In this document: piece by piece, positions 16,676 to 24,202 of the stretch
Position numbering within the stretch: the first letter of the stretch is position 1
Layout of the letters: the number at the start of each line of letters is the position of its first letter
Origin: JAYFRE01 sp034926235
GTDB taxonomy: Bacteria > Pseudomonadota > Alphaproteobacteria > Rhodospirillales > Magnetospirillaceae
Assembly (NCBI GenBank): GCA_034926235.1
Contig: JAYFRE010000071.1
Span: 1-52,214 of the forward strand
Reading direction: 5' to 3'
DNA length: 52,214 nucleotides
Program-made: the position numbers and the translations under genes
Notes under the pieces: model-generated
Seen by the model: the letters and a program-made list of their open reading frames with translations, nothing else
The model's database searches: none
What the model was told of the DNA's origin: nothing

Positions 16676-17940
16676 CTATCCAAGCTGTCGAAGGCGGTGC
16701 CGGATGCGGGAAGACATATCGGCTCATGGCGATGCTGGCGGAGCGGCTCGAGATTCACCCGCTGAACGACGGGCAGCGTGTTCTCGCCCTCACCTTCATG
16801 CACGGGTCGCGGCGGCGCCTGTCCGAGCGGCTGCGCTCGGTCGCCAACCTTCGCGGACGCGTGGAATGCTGCACGATCGATGCCTTTGCATGGCGCATCT
16901 ATCGCCGGTGGCGGGGGGTGGCAGGCGCGCTCGCCATCGCTCCTGCGACCGAGGGCGAGTTCGATCGCGTCTGCGAGGCAGCCGGATTACTGCTGGAGCA
17001 GCCGCAAGTTTGCGCTTGGGTCGCGGCGAGCTTCCCGATCGTGCTCGTCGATGAAGGTCAGGATCTTAAGCCTGAGCGTCTGCGCATGCTCAAGGCGCTC
17101 GCGGGCACCGTCCATGCGCTGATTGCCGCCGACGAGTTCCAGTGTCTGGATCAGGCGCTTCGCCCCAATCCACTGGTCGCATGGCTGCAACAGGACGCAG
17201 AGCCGGAGACATTGGTGCAGGTACGCCGCACAAATGTGCCGGGTCTGCTGGCGGCAGCGACCGCGATTCGCGCGGGCAATGCGCCGGTCAACGGCGCCGG
17301 ATTCAAGCTGCTGCCGCCGGGAACCAGCGTGCCGCTCGCCACGACGTTGCTCGCCAATGCCATCGCCTGGCGGCAGGGCGGCGATGTCGCGGTGATCACA
17401 CCGGCGCTGCAAGGCGGGTTTGCCACGTCGGTTGTCGCCCGGCTCGCTCAGGGGCCGTGCGGCAAACACAACAACGGGCCTTACACCGTCCATTGGGAAG
17501 GCAATGACCGCGACGAGGCGCAGGCCATCATCGCAGGACTCGATCTTGCGGCCGATGCGCCGGCGGCGGCTGCCTGCGCAGCGTTGCGGGCGATGCCGCG
17601 GACCGGACCCGTGCGTGCGACACTGTCGTGGGTCGAAAACCAAGTTCACGCTTGCGGACGGGCTAATTTCACCCGTGCGGAGATCGAGGCCGTCATTGCG
17701 CGGCAGGTCTCGCTGCGACGGCAGCATGGTGGCGGCGCGTTGCATCAACTGATGGCGATGACGGTACAGCAGGCAAAGAACAGGGAGTTCGAGGGTGTCG
17801 TGATCATCTGGCCCTATCAGGTGGGCGGTGATGCTGAACACAAGCGTCGCCTGCTCTACAACGCCATCACGCGAGCGAAGCGATGGTGCAATATCATCGT
17901 CCAGAGCAAGAAAATTCTCGCTGCCGCGCCGTTCGCCTGA
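16672..17940 (+). CDS. gajB: Gabija GajB-like UvrD/Rep-type helicase
   Basis: 422 residues, superfamily 1 helicase. Motif I GGAGCGKTYRL at 8-18, motif Ia region RVLALTFMHGSRRRL, motif II FPIVLVDEGQDL at 121-132, motif III region IAADEFQCLDQAL, motif V TVQQAKNREFEGVVII at 364-379, and motif VI RRLLYNAITRAKRWCNII at 392-409. It is compact and lacks large 1B/2B insertions, as in GajB. It starts with GTG inside the GajA stop (GTGA overlap), so it is translationally coupled. In Gabija, GajB senses DNA ends and supports GajA. Convergent with the retron RT across a 397-base AT-rich gap. Confidence 0.85.
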   Translation: MTIQAVEGGAGCGKTYRLMAMLAERLEIHPLNDGQRVLALTFMHGSRRRLSERLRSVANLRGRVECCTIDAFAWRIYRRWRGVAGALAIAPATEGEFDRVCEAAGLLLEQPQVCAWVAASFPIVLVDEGQDLKPERLRMLKALAGTVHALIAADEFQCLDQALRPNPLVAWLQQDAEPETLVQVRRTNVPGLLAAATAIRAGNAPVNGAGFKLLPPGTSVPLATTLLANAIAWRQGGDVAVITPALQGGFATSVVARLAQGPCGKHNNGPYTVHWEGNDRDEAQAIIAGLDLAADAPAAAACAALRAMPRTGPVRATLSWVENQVHACGRANFTRAEIEAVIARQVSLRRQHGGGALHQLMAMTVQQAKNREFEGVVIIWPYQVGGDAEHKRRLLYNAITRAKRWCNIIVQSKKILAAAPFA

Positions 17941-18337
17941 ATGCTCGACCCCGTGTGCCCGTCTTAGCGCCGGGCGCTTATGATGGATCTTAGAATCCGC
18001 CTCCGAACCTCACCTCGATGAACGAAGGTCCGGTTGTTGGAAGTGGCACGAACGGATTGAACGTCCGGCGTCGGGTCATAGCGATTCGATCGCCGAGCTA
18101 CGCCAACGTCACTATGTCTATGCTATAGCCCTCCAAAATCACGCTTGAAGCGAACGGACGAGGCATTATTCTATAATAAAAAATAGATTTAGCTCATAGT
18201 TTAATCGCTTCTCTTTCAGCTTGAGAGCTGAGAACGTCCTCGAAGCCGGACAACAAAGTGATCACGGCAACCGTGTCGCCGCTGATCGACTAAGCCACCT
18301 TCGACGCCGTTCAAGCGTATAGTCGTCGAGGTTCGGA
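17941..18337. other. AT-rich spacer between Gabija and retron
   Basis: No gene seen. A clearly AT-rich core at about 18158-18210, including the inverted repeat TTATT-CTAT-AATAA, contrasts with the surrounding high GC. A second hairpin, TCAGCT-TGAG-AGCTGA, lies near 18218-18235. Both flanking operons end here, so these may act as terminators; the base composition also fits a module junction. Confidence 0.4.
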
Positions 18338-19522
18338 TCAGACCGGCCAAGCTACCTTGTCTAGCTCACGCAGCAATCCATCGCCGTAGACGACGTCGAT
18401 CTGCCGTGCATAGGTAGCAAGACCGTGCAGGTGGTTCCGAAACCCTGCGACGGAGACAAACCCCCTGACCCTAGCGTGGCGCACCGGGCCGACGCCATCC
18501 TTCCGGAGGTAGTGCAGATGCTGCCGCATCAACGCTCGAAATTCACGGCTGAGCCTCGGCTTCTTCCCATCGACAAGGAGGCCGAGGACGACTTTCCGCG
18601 CGCCCGGGGGCGAGACGCGAGTCTTCGTGACGTTTGGCGATAGGCCGATTGTGCCCATTAGATTGTAGATCTTCCCAATGAGCCTGCTGCAGTCCGCCTT
18701 CGTAATGGACTGGTCGGTCGAGAACGACAGGTCGTCGGCATAGCGCGTGTAGATCATGCCGCTCTGGTTGGCGATCGCGGCGGCCTTAGCGTCAAACTCC
18801 CGCATGGCCAGATTGGCGAGCATCGGGCTCGTGGGGGCGCCTTGGGGCAAATGACCAAGGAGCGGCCCTGGATCGTCCCGGTAGGCTTGATAGGCCTCAA
18901 TTTCCGACCAGCGCCGCTCCATGTGCCGCCAAGCGTCCACGCTCCAGCGATCTGTCGCACGCCGCGGGCTCCAGCCAGCCAGCCGCGTGCTGATTCGTGC
19001 CATCTCCAGCGATACCAACGGCTGATAGCCGAGAGAGCGGAACACTCGGTAAGCGGCGATTTCGTTGATGGACTCAAAGAAATTCCGAACATCCATCTTG
19101 ATCAGCCACTTACACTCGCAGTGGGGTGCGGCCGCGTCGACTAGCTTATCGCCCTTCGAAAAGGCCACGCTCGCCGAATGGGCTGCCGCCTTGCTAAGGA
19201 TCGCCTGCGTGATCCAACGCTGCACCTTCATCAGCTGGGGCGAAGGAACCGCGATTTGCCGGTAGCGTCGTTCGCCGGTGTGGGCTGGGCGTTTCCGAAT
19301 GCGGAAAACCCGATACCCCTCGTTCGGTGATCGCTGGGCCACCCGCCGCAACACGCTGTAGTCGACCCCCGCCTGTTGGGCTAGGTGGGCCAAGGTGAAC
19401 ACCGGCGGCAACGAGGGGATCGTTAGCTGGGACGCCGTCGCCAGCGCATTTGCCAACACAGTGGCGTCGACGCTCAGCGCTCGACCTTCTCGCTCATAGA
19501 GTTGAGGGCGCCACCCGACCAT
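18338..19522 (-). CDS. Retron-type reverse transcriptase
   Basis: 394 residues with all RT blocks in order: FRIRKRPAHTGERRYRQIAV at 73-91, SVAFSKGDKLVDAAAPH at 118-134 (retron NAxxH-like region), IKMDVRNFFESI at 141-152 (Asp144), GHLPQGAPTSPMLANL at 223-238, YTRYADDLSFS at 258-268 (catalytic YADD 261-264), SPNVTKTR at 295-302, and VVLGLLVDGKK at 311-321 in the place of the retron VTG block. No maturase or endonuclease domain follows, unlike group II introns. Start ATG 19522. Its first codons also form one arm of the long inverted repeat that closes the upstream structured RNA. Codons and position tie it to the PRTase-like effector gene upstream. It should reverse transcribe the candidate msd into msDNA. 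Confidence 0.88.
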   Translation of the reverse strand: MVGWRPQLYEREGRALSVDATVLANALATASQLTIPSLPPVFTLAHLAQQAGVDYSVLRRVAQRSPNEGYRVFRIRKRPAHTGERRYRQIAVPSPQLMKVQRWITQAILSKAAAHSASVAFSKGDKLVDAAAPHCECKWLIKMDVRNFFESINEIAAYRVFRSLGYQPLVSLEMARISTRLAGWSPRRATDRWSVDAWRHMERRWSEIEAYQAYRDDPGPLLGHLPQGAPTSPMLANLAMREFDAKAAAIANQSGMIYTRYADDLSFSTDQSITKADCSRLIGKIYNLMGTIGLSPNVTKTRVSPPGARKVVLGLLVDGKKPRLSREFRALMRQHLHYLRKDGVGPVRHARVRGFVSVAGFRNHLHGLATYARQIDVVYGDGLLRELDKVAWPV

Positions 19523-19741
19523 CTACTTTGACACCCTAGGGGTGAGACAGATCGCGGAGTGGAGCAAGACATCGCCGCGAACCGCCGCAGGCGGCACTTC
19601 GCGATCTGCCTTAGCTTCAAGCGCCCGCTTTTCCTTAGACGCGCAGAGTCTGCGGCCCATGGACGTCAAGCCCGAAGGCTTTCGGCCCGGCGCCGGCCTC
19701 TCGACCGGCATCAACTAGAAAGTCCCTGCGGCGCCCTCAAC
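19501..19741 (-). ncRNA. Candidate retron msr-msd RNA
   Basis: Read on the minus strand, GTTGAGGGCGCC (19741-19730) pairs perfectly with GGCGCCCTCAAC (19512-19501), and the stem extends by a G-U and a C-G pair. This is what retron a1/a2 arms look like. Inside are, in order, a stem with a GAGA loop (19692-19709), a stem with a UUCG loop (19668-19681), CGCAG-ACT-CTGCG (19642-19654), a long msd-like stem pairing 19600-19609 with 19547-19556 around a 43-base GC-rich arm that has its own alternative hairpin (19576-19603), and a last hairpin CACCC-CTA-GGGTG (19532-19544). It fills the whole gap between effector and RT genes. The branching guanosine and exact msd ends are not determined. Confidence 0.72.
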
Positions 19742-21015
19742 GAGGACGGATAGTAGAACGGCGGCGCTTCGATGGGAAGCGGGTCCTCAGGAGGCGCCTT
19801 ACGCGCCTGCTGGAGTTGCGCGTGGCCTATGTCGGTCAGGCGATACTGACCGTCGACCCAGTCGTTCTTCAATGCAGCCCTGAAAGCGGCCTCGACCTCG
19901 ATCACTGTCAGACCGGTTTTTCGGGAGATCGCTTCGGCCCCGCGCGGCGGGTGGCTCAAAGCCGCGAGAACCATCAATAGATTCTGGGCGTGGGGTTTAG
20001 CGCCGGCGACCTGACCGGCTTCGGCGAGCCGGGCTTGGCGCATCTTGACAAGGTGCGTCCGGACCGCCTCTGCGTCTTGCGCCGTAGAAAAATGCTGCCG
20101 GGTCGCCGACGTGACCCGCGCGGGGAACAGCGGGGCCCAGCCACCCCCGCGCTTGTGCAAGATCAGAGGCGCGTTGTTCGGGACGCCGTGGGCGAATGCG
20201 ATCAGCGCGCCGCCGTGGGCGTAGCCGGTCGGCGGCATCACGCTGGGGGGAACCGGCGAATACTTCACGCAGAGTTTGCGCACATCGCCGTTCGAGAATT
20301 CGGTGCCGAGGGTCGGACAGCCCACGACGACGTGAACCTGGGGACGCGAGGGGTGGCGTTCGACGACCGCGCGCCCAGTCTGCGTTGCGGCATAGGCGAC
20401 CACCTCGAACGAAAGCCCCCTAGTGGCGCGCCCGGACCACCAACTTCGGACCGACCGAACCCGCCAAGCCGCCTGCAGGAAGGTGCGCGCGCGCTTGCCG
20501 GACCCGATGAAGTCCGTGACAAGAACGAAGCGCCGGATGCAATGCTTGCGGATGGCGTCGGGACCGGGGTGATTGAAGACTTGCTGGGAATGGGCGCGGC
20601 AGACCTCGGACACCATCTGCGCCACCAAGCCTTCGCTGCCGACATCGGCGTCATATGCCTGGGTCGGTTGGACGGGGGGTGGCCCGACGCCGTACGCCCG
20701 ACGTACTTTCGTCTTGGATTCCTTAAAGAGACGAAACGGCACGCCATGCCGATGGCGGAGCTCACGCTCGACATAAACTCCAATCGGCCCGTTTCCCTCG
20801 GCCAACCGGGCCAGCAGCAGTGCCCGTAGTCCTTCCGCGAACGCATCACGCGAGACCAAGGTCATCGCCCGCAACAAGGCGACCGCGACCAGCTGGTCCT
20901 CCGGCTCGAACTGGCCGAGCCACGCCAGAGTCGGTTCCGCTTTCAGGAATGCCGAGTTGCCGGCCAAAGTCGCCTCTCTCCTGCCTGTGCCAGTATTATG
21001 AGCGAGCCTACCCAC
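19711..21015 (-). CDS. Retron effector: phosphoribosyltransferase-like protein with winged-helix tail
   Basis: 434 residues from GTG 21015; a TTG at 20967 with AGGAGAGAGG just upstream is an equally plausible start (418 aa). The core segment RRFVLVTDFIGSGKRARTFL at 161-180 resembles the PRPP-binding loop of type I phosphoribosyltransferases. VHVVVGCPTLGTEF (227-240) and GGWAPLFPAR (291-300) follow. Residues about 344-405 form a winged-helix-like domain (LMVLAALSHPPRGAEAISRK, then DGQYRLTDIGHAQL). PRTase plus winged helix next to a retron RT matches, as I recall it, the type III retron group. Role inferred: toxic effector held inactive by RT-msDNA and released on infection. Its last codons contain the a1 arm of the candidate ncRNA. 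Confidence 0.78.
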   Translation of the reverse strand: MGRLAHNTGTGRREATLAGNSAFLKAEPTLAWLGQFEPEDQLVAVALLRAMTLVSRDAFAEGLRALLLARLAEGNGPIGVYVERELRHRHGVPFRLFKESKTKVRRAYGVGPPPVQPTQAYDADVGSEGLVAQMVSEVCRAHSQQVFNHPGPDAIRKHCIRRFVLVTDFIGSGKRARTFLQAAWRVRSVRSWWSGRATRGLSFEVVAYAATQTGRAVVERHPSRPQVHVVVGCPTLGTEFSNGDVRKLCVKYSPVPPSVMPPTGYAHGGALIAFAHGVPNNAPLILHKRGGGWAPLFPARVTSATRQHFSTAQDAEAVRTHLVKMRQARLAEAGQVAGAKPHAQNLLMVLAALSHPPRGAEAISRKTGLTVIEVEAAFRAALKNDWVDGQYRLTDIGHAQLQQARKAPPEDPLPIEAPPFYYPSSLRAPQGLSS

Positions 21016-21356
21016 TGATCGGTCGCCTTCGCCAGCCCTAATCTTCGCTTCCTACACTGTGATGTCGCGGAGGGACAGCGCGCCATCGGGCGAGCCTCTA
21101 CTTTATGCCAACGGGGTGATCGCCTGACTCAGCCCGGCGTTCCGCGCCAGATACGGACATACCGTTTGCCGGCCTGCGGCTGGCCAAATCGAGCCATGAG
21201 ACGTGAGCACGCGAAGGTCCGCTGTCGCTGTCGGCTGACCAAAAGCTGCCGGGCAGCCAGCGGCCCAGACAAGCCATGACCGTGCATATTGCAGGATGCG
21301 CGCGTGTCTCAAATCGCCCGCCGCGCTACAGTTGCTGCGCTATAGCGGGGGCGGTA
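21016..21356. other. Right edge of the defence island, no gene recognised
   Basis: About 340 bases between the retron operon and the tRNA terminator. It should hold the retron promoter (minus strand), but no clear -35/-10 pair stands out. Small GC-rich inverted repeats such as GCTGC-CGG-GCAGC are present. No integrase, transposase or attachment repeat was recognised. Confidence 0.35.
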
Positions 21357-21397
21357 AAACAAAAGCCCGTCAGGCGATGGCCTGACGGGCTTTTGTT
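21357..21397 (-). terminator. Intrinsic terminator of tRNA-Met
   Basis: GCCCGTCAGGC, 4-base loop, GCCTGACGGGC followed by TTTTGTTT when read on the minus strand, starting a few bases after the tRNA 3' end. The stem is flanked by A and T runs on both sides, so it could work in both directions and also shield the tRNA from the island. Confidence 0.88.
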
Positions 21398-21400
21398 TGT

Positions 21401-21477
21401 TGGTAGCGGCTCCCGGACTCGAACCGGGGACACCGGGATTATGATTCCCGTGCTCTAACCAGCTGAGCTAAGCCGCC
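21401..21477 (-). tRNA. tRNA-Met (CAT), elongator
   Basis: 77 bases. Acceptor GGCGGCT pairs with AGCCGCT (one G-U at the end), D-stem GCTC/GAGC, anticodon stem CGGGA/TCCCG with loop ATCATAA giving anticodon CAT, T-stem CCCGG/CCGGG with TTCGAGT, discriminator A and an encoded CCA. The ATCATAA loop and the paired 1-72 end indicate elongator Met rather than initiator; tRNA-Ile2 usually has CTCATAA. It lies on the same strand as mnmA, after it, and is followed by an intrinsic terminator. Confidence 0.93.
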
Positions 21478-21492
21478 GCAGAGGAGGCGTTT

Positions 21493-22605
21493 TTACTGAT
21501 TCGTTTCCCGGCTGTCAAGGCGGGGTTGCGCGGTAATCCATCCCCCGCCCAAAACCAGGTCATCGTCATAGAAAACGCAGGCTTGGCCGGGCGAGACGCC
21601 CTCCTCGGGATTGTCCAGGATTACGGTTGCCCGGTTTCCTTCGTGCAGAGTCAATGTGGCGGGGGCTAGCCCGCGGGTCGAGCGCACCTTGACCTGGACG
21701 CGCCGTTCGACGCCAGCCTGGGGATGGTCCGTGCCCAGCCAATTGACTTCGCGCAAGGCGATACGGCTTTGGCCCAGGGCCTCGCGCGGGCCGACCAGGA
21801 CGCGCCGTGCGCCGGCGTCCAGCCGGATGACATAAAGCGGTTCGCCGCCGCCGATGCCCAATCCCTTGCGCTGGCCGACGGTGAAGCGGGCGATGCCGTC
21901 ATGGCGGCCCAGAACGCGGCCGTCGATGGCGTGGACGATCTCGCCTGGCTCCATCGCCGTCGGATTGAGGGCGGCCACTACGCGGGCGTAATCGCCATCG
22001 GGGACGAAGCAGATATCCTGGCTGTCGGGTTTCGACGCGACCGGCAGGCCCAGGCGTTGGGCCAGAGCGCGGGTTTCGTCCTTGCCCGACATGCCGCCCA
22101 GGGGGAAATGCAGGAATTCGAGCTGGTCGCGGGTGGTGGCGAACAGGAAATAGCTTTGGTCGCGGGTGGTGTCGGCGGCGCGCAGCATCACCGGTCCTTG
22201 GTCCGTATCGGCGCGGCGGACATAATGGCCGGTGGCCAGGGCCTCGGCCCCCAGATCGCGGGCCAGGGCGATCAGGTCGCGGAACTTGACCGTCTGGTTG
22301 CACAACACGCAAGGGATCGGCGTTTCACCCAGACCGTAGGACCGGGCGAAGGGCTGGATGACGTCTTCCTGGAAGCGCCGTTCGTAATCGACGACGTAAT
22401 GGGCGATGCCCAGCGCATCGGCGACCCGGCGCGCGTCGCGGATATCGATGCCGGCGCAACAACTGTTGGCGCGGCCCACGGCTTGGCCGTGGTCATAAAG
22501 CTGCATGGTCACGCCGACGACGTCCCAGCCCTGTTCAAGCAGGAGCGCCGCGGTAGCCGACGAATCGACCCCGCCCGACATGGCGACGAGAATACGCTTT
22601 TTCAT
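21493..22605 (-). CDS. mnmA: tRNA-specific 2-thiouridylase MnmA
   Basis: 370 residues. Adds sulfur to U34 of Lys, Glu and Gln tRNAs. PP-loop AMSGGVDSSATAALLLEQGW at 8-27, followed by VGVTMQLYDHG and SCCAGIDIRDARRVADALGI. The catalytic cysteines are in CVLCNQTVKF and SQDICFVPDGDYARV. The C-terminal beta-barrel ends near GQACVFYDDDLVLGGGWI. It needs persulfide sulfur from IscS, which is encoded about 6 kb away. It ends 15 bases before the tRNA-Met gene and starts 21 bases after the DUF599 stop. Confidence 0.96.
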   Translation of the reverse strand: MKKRILVAMSGGVDSSATAALLLEQGWDVVGVTMQLYDHGQAVGRANSCCAGIDIRDARRVADALGIAHYVVDYERRFQEDVIQPFARSYGLGETPIPCVLCNQTVKFRDLIALARDLGAEALATGHYVRRADTDQGPVMLRAADTTRDQSYFLFATTRDQLEFLHFPLGGMSGKDETRALAQRLGLPVASKPDSQDICFVPDGDYARVVAALNPTAMEPGEIVHAIDGRVLGRHDGIARFTVGQRKGLGIGGGEPLYVIRLDAGARRVLVGPREALGQSRIALREVNWLGTDHPQAGVERRVQVKVRSTRGLAPATLTLHEGNRATVILDNPEEGVSPGQACVFYDDDLVLGGGWITAQPRLDSRETNQ

Positions 22606-22626
22606 GCGGTCAATACCGGTTCGTTC

Positions 22627-23307
22627 CTAATATTGGCCCAAGGCGCGGCGGGTGCGGGAATGGAATTCACGCCGCCACAGCACGGCGACCACCATCAGCG
22701 CCGCGACGATCATCGCAGCCGGATGTATGAACCAGCCGACCACGGTCAACGAGAAATAATAGGCGCGCAAACCCTGATTGAAGCTGCGCGCGCCCAGATT
22801 GCCGACCCGGGCCGCCTTCTTGGCGAAGGACAGTTTTTCATCGTCGCTTGCCGAGACGGGGGGCGCGCCGCCGATCACGACGCAGCAATAATTGAACTGG
22901 CGCAGGCTCCAACTGAATTTGAAAAAAGCATAGACGAATACCAGCCCCAGGGTCAGCAGCTTGATCTGCATCAGCCCTTGCGATCCCTGGGCCAGGAAGG
23001 GCATGCCCTGCACCGAGGCGTGCAGCCGGTCGGCTGCGCCCAGAAGCGCTAAGACGGCGCCCAGGATGATGATGGTGGCGGACGCCAGGAACGACACGCT
23101 GTGCATCAGATTGCCGATCAGGGTGCTGTCCAGGATGCGGTTGTCGCGGTCGCACATCTTCAGCATCCATTGCAGGCGCAGACGGATGACCGAGGCGCTG
23201 AGGCTGTTTTTGGCCCAGCGCGAGCTTTCGACCAGCCAGGCAAAGCCTTGCCATAAGGTCCAGGTCAGGATCGGAGCGAGAATATCGGGTAAAAGGGCGG
23301 TGTTCAT
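22627..23307 (-). CDS. DUF599 family membrane protein
   Basis: 226 residues with about four hydrophobic segments: near 7-25, 70-92 (SVSFLASATIIILGAVLALL), 115-133 (LLTLGLVFVYAFFKFSWSLR) and 188-210 (VVGWFIHPAAMIVAALMVVA). The RQFNYCCVVIGGAP segment after the third helix is typical of DUF599. Function unknown. It is co-directional with tenA upstream and mnmA downstream at very short distances, so probably part of one transcript. Confidence 0.85.
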   Translation of the reverse strand: MNTALLPDILAPILTWTLWQGFAWLVESSRWAKNSLSASVIRLRLQWMLKMCDRDNRILDSTLIGNLMHSVSFLASATIIILGAVLALLGAADRLHASVQGMPFLAQGSQGLMQIKLLTLGLVFVYAFFKFSWSLRQFNYCCVVIGGAPPVSASDDEKLSFAKKAARVGNLGARSFNQGLRAYYFSLTVVGWFIHPAAMIVAALMVVAVLWRREFHSRTRRALGQY

Positions 23308-23314
23308 CGTGATG

Positions 23315-23980
23315 TCAATTGCTGGCTTTCAAGCCGGTTTCCCAAAATTGCGCTTCGAGGATTGTGGCCTTGCGGAAGGTTTCGATCAATGACGGCATGC
23401 GTCCGTCGCCGCCGCGCGCGGCCAGGGTGCGGTCCAGTTTTTCGATATGCGCCGCCGCTGCTTTGGTGTAATCCGCGCCGGCATAGGCTTCGATCCAGGA
23501 GCGGTAGGGATTCTGCGCCAGCCGGTCGCCGTTTTCGCGGGCCAGTTGCGCGCCGATTTCGGCATAACCGATGACGCAAGGGGCCAGCGCCACGTCGAGA
23601 TCGAGCAGATCGCCGGCCATGCCCCGATCGAGCACGAAACGGGTATAGGCCAGGGTCTGGGGCGCTTCCGCGCACGCTTCCAGATCGGCCTCGGCGATTC
23701 CCCAATCCCCGCAATAGGCTACATGCAGCCGGGTTTCATCCAGGATCGCGGCCAGCCCGTCCGAACCGCGCCGCGCTTCTTCGATCGTTTCGGACTTGAA
23801 CACCGCCAGCCCATAGGCGCGCGCGAACTGGATCAGGAACAGATAATCCTGGCGAAGATAGTCTCGGAACGCCGCCTGGGGCAGGGTGCCATCGCCCAGC
23901 CCGCGTACGAAGGCATGGTTTGTATAAGCGGCCCATTCCGAGGCGCAGGCGCGCTTCAGCTGGTCGAATAAGGAAATCAT
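23315..23980 (-). CDS. tenA: Aminopyrimidine aminohydrolase / thiaminase II (TenA family)
   Basis: 221 residues, all-helical TenA fold. Conserved segments: FRDYLRQDYLFLIQFARAYG near 37-56, DVALAPCVIGYAEIGAQL with the catalytic cysteine near residue 133, and SWIEAYAGADY. TenA salvages HMP from degraded thiamine by hydrolysing aminopyrimidines. It complements thiE at 3.7-4.4 kb, although the two are not in one operon. It follows the isc operon by 18 bases and may be expressed by read-through. Confidence 0.93.
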   Translation of the reverse strand: MISLFDQLKRACASEWAAYTNHAFVRGLGDGTLPQAAFRDYLRQDYLFLIQFARAYGLAVFKSETIEEARRGSDGLAAILDETRLHVAYCGDWGIAEADLEACAEAPQTLAYTRFVLDRGMAGDLLDLDVALAPCVIGYAEIGAQLARENGDRLAQNPYRSWIEAYAGADYTKAAAAHIEKLDRTLAARGGDGRMPSLIETFRKATILEAQFWETGLKASN

Positions 23981-23998
23981 GCGTTTTTCCCCTAAAGA

Positions 23999-24202
23999 TC
24001 AGTCCCGTTCGTCGATCCAGGCCATCTGAATGGCTTCCAGCACTTTTTCATTCGACGCAGCCGGATCGTCGGCAAAGCCGGGCAGGGCGCAGACCCAGCC
24101 ATGCAGGTCGGTGAAGCGCAGATTGACGGCATCCGCGTCGGGATGCGTCTCTTCCAAAGCGATGGCGATGTCGGTCACATCGGTCCAGCGCAGCGGTTTC
24201 AC
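23999..24202 (-). CDS. iscX: Fe-S cluster assembly protein IscX
   Basis: 67 residues, the normal length for IscX/YfhJ. It starts KPLRWTDVTDIAIALEETHP and contains DAVNLRFTDLHGWVCALPGF and the acidic C-terminal helix EAIQMAWIDERD. IscX binds IscS and iron and modulates cluster assembly. Its GTG start overlaps the stop of hscA-fdx by four bases (GTGA). It is the last gene of the isc operon here, as in enterobacteria. Confidence 0.93.
   Translation of the reverse strand: MKPLRWTDVTDIAIALEETHPDADAVNLRFTDLHGWVCALPGFADDPAASNEKVLEAIQMAWIDERD

Noticed and set aside
18338..19522. Group II intron or diversity-generating retroelement RT
   Set aside because: No maturase/endonuclease domain or intron domain V, no variable-repeat/template-repeat pair or accessory protein; the local RNA and effector fit a retron.
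19523..19714. 63-codon frame between the retron effector and RT
   Set aside because: It overlies the structured RNA, has no conserved features, and its sequence is better explained by base-paired stems.
14235..21400. tRNA-targeted integrative element with att repeats
   Set aside because: No duplicate of the tRNA-Met 3' end was found near 14.2-14.9 kb, the terminator lies between tRNA and cargo, and there is no integrase.
21724..23052. 442-codon open frame antisense to mnmA and the DUF599 gene
   Set aside because: It spans two well-supported genes on the opposite strand and shows shadow-type composition.
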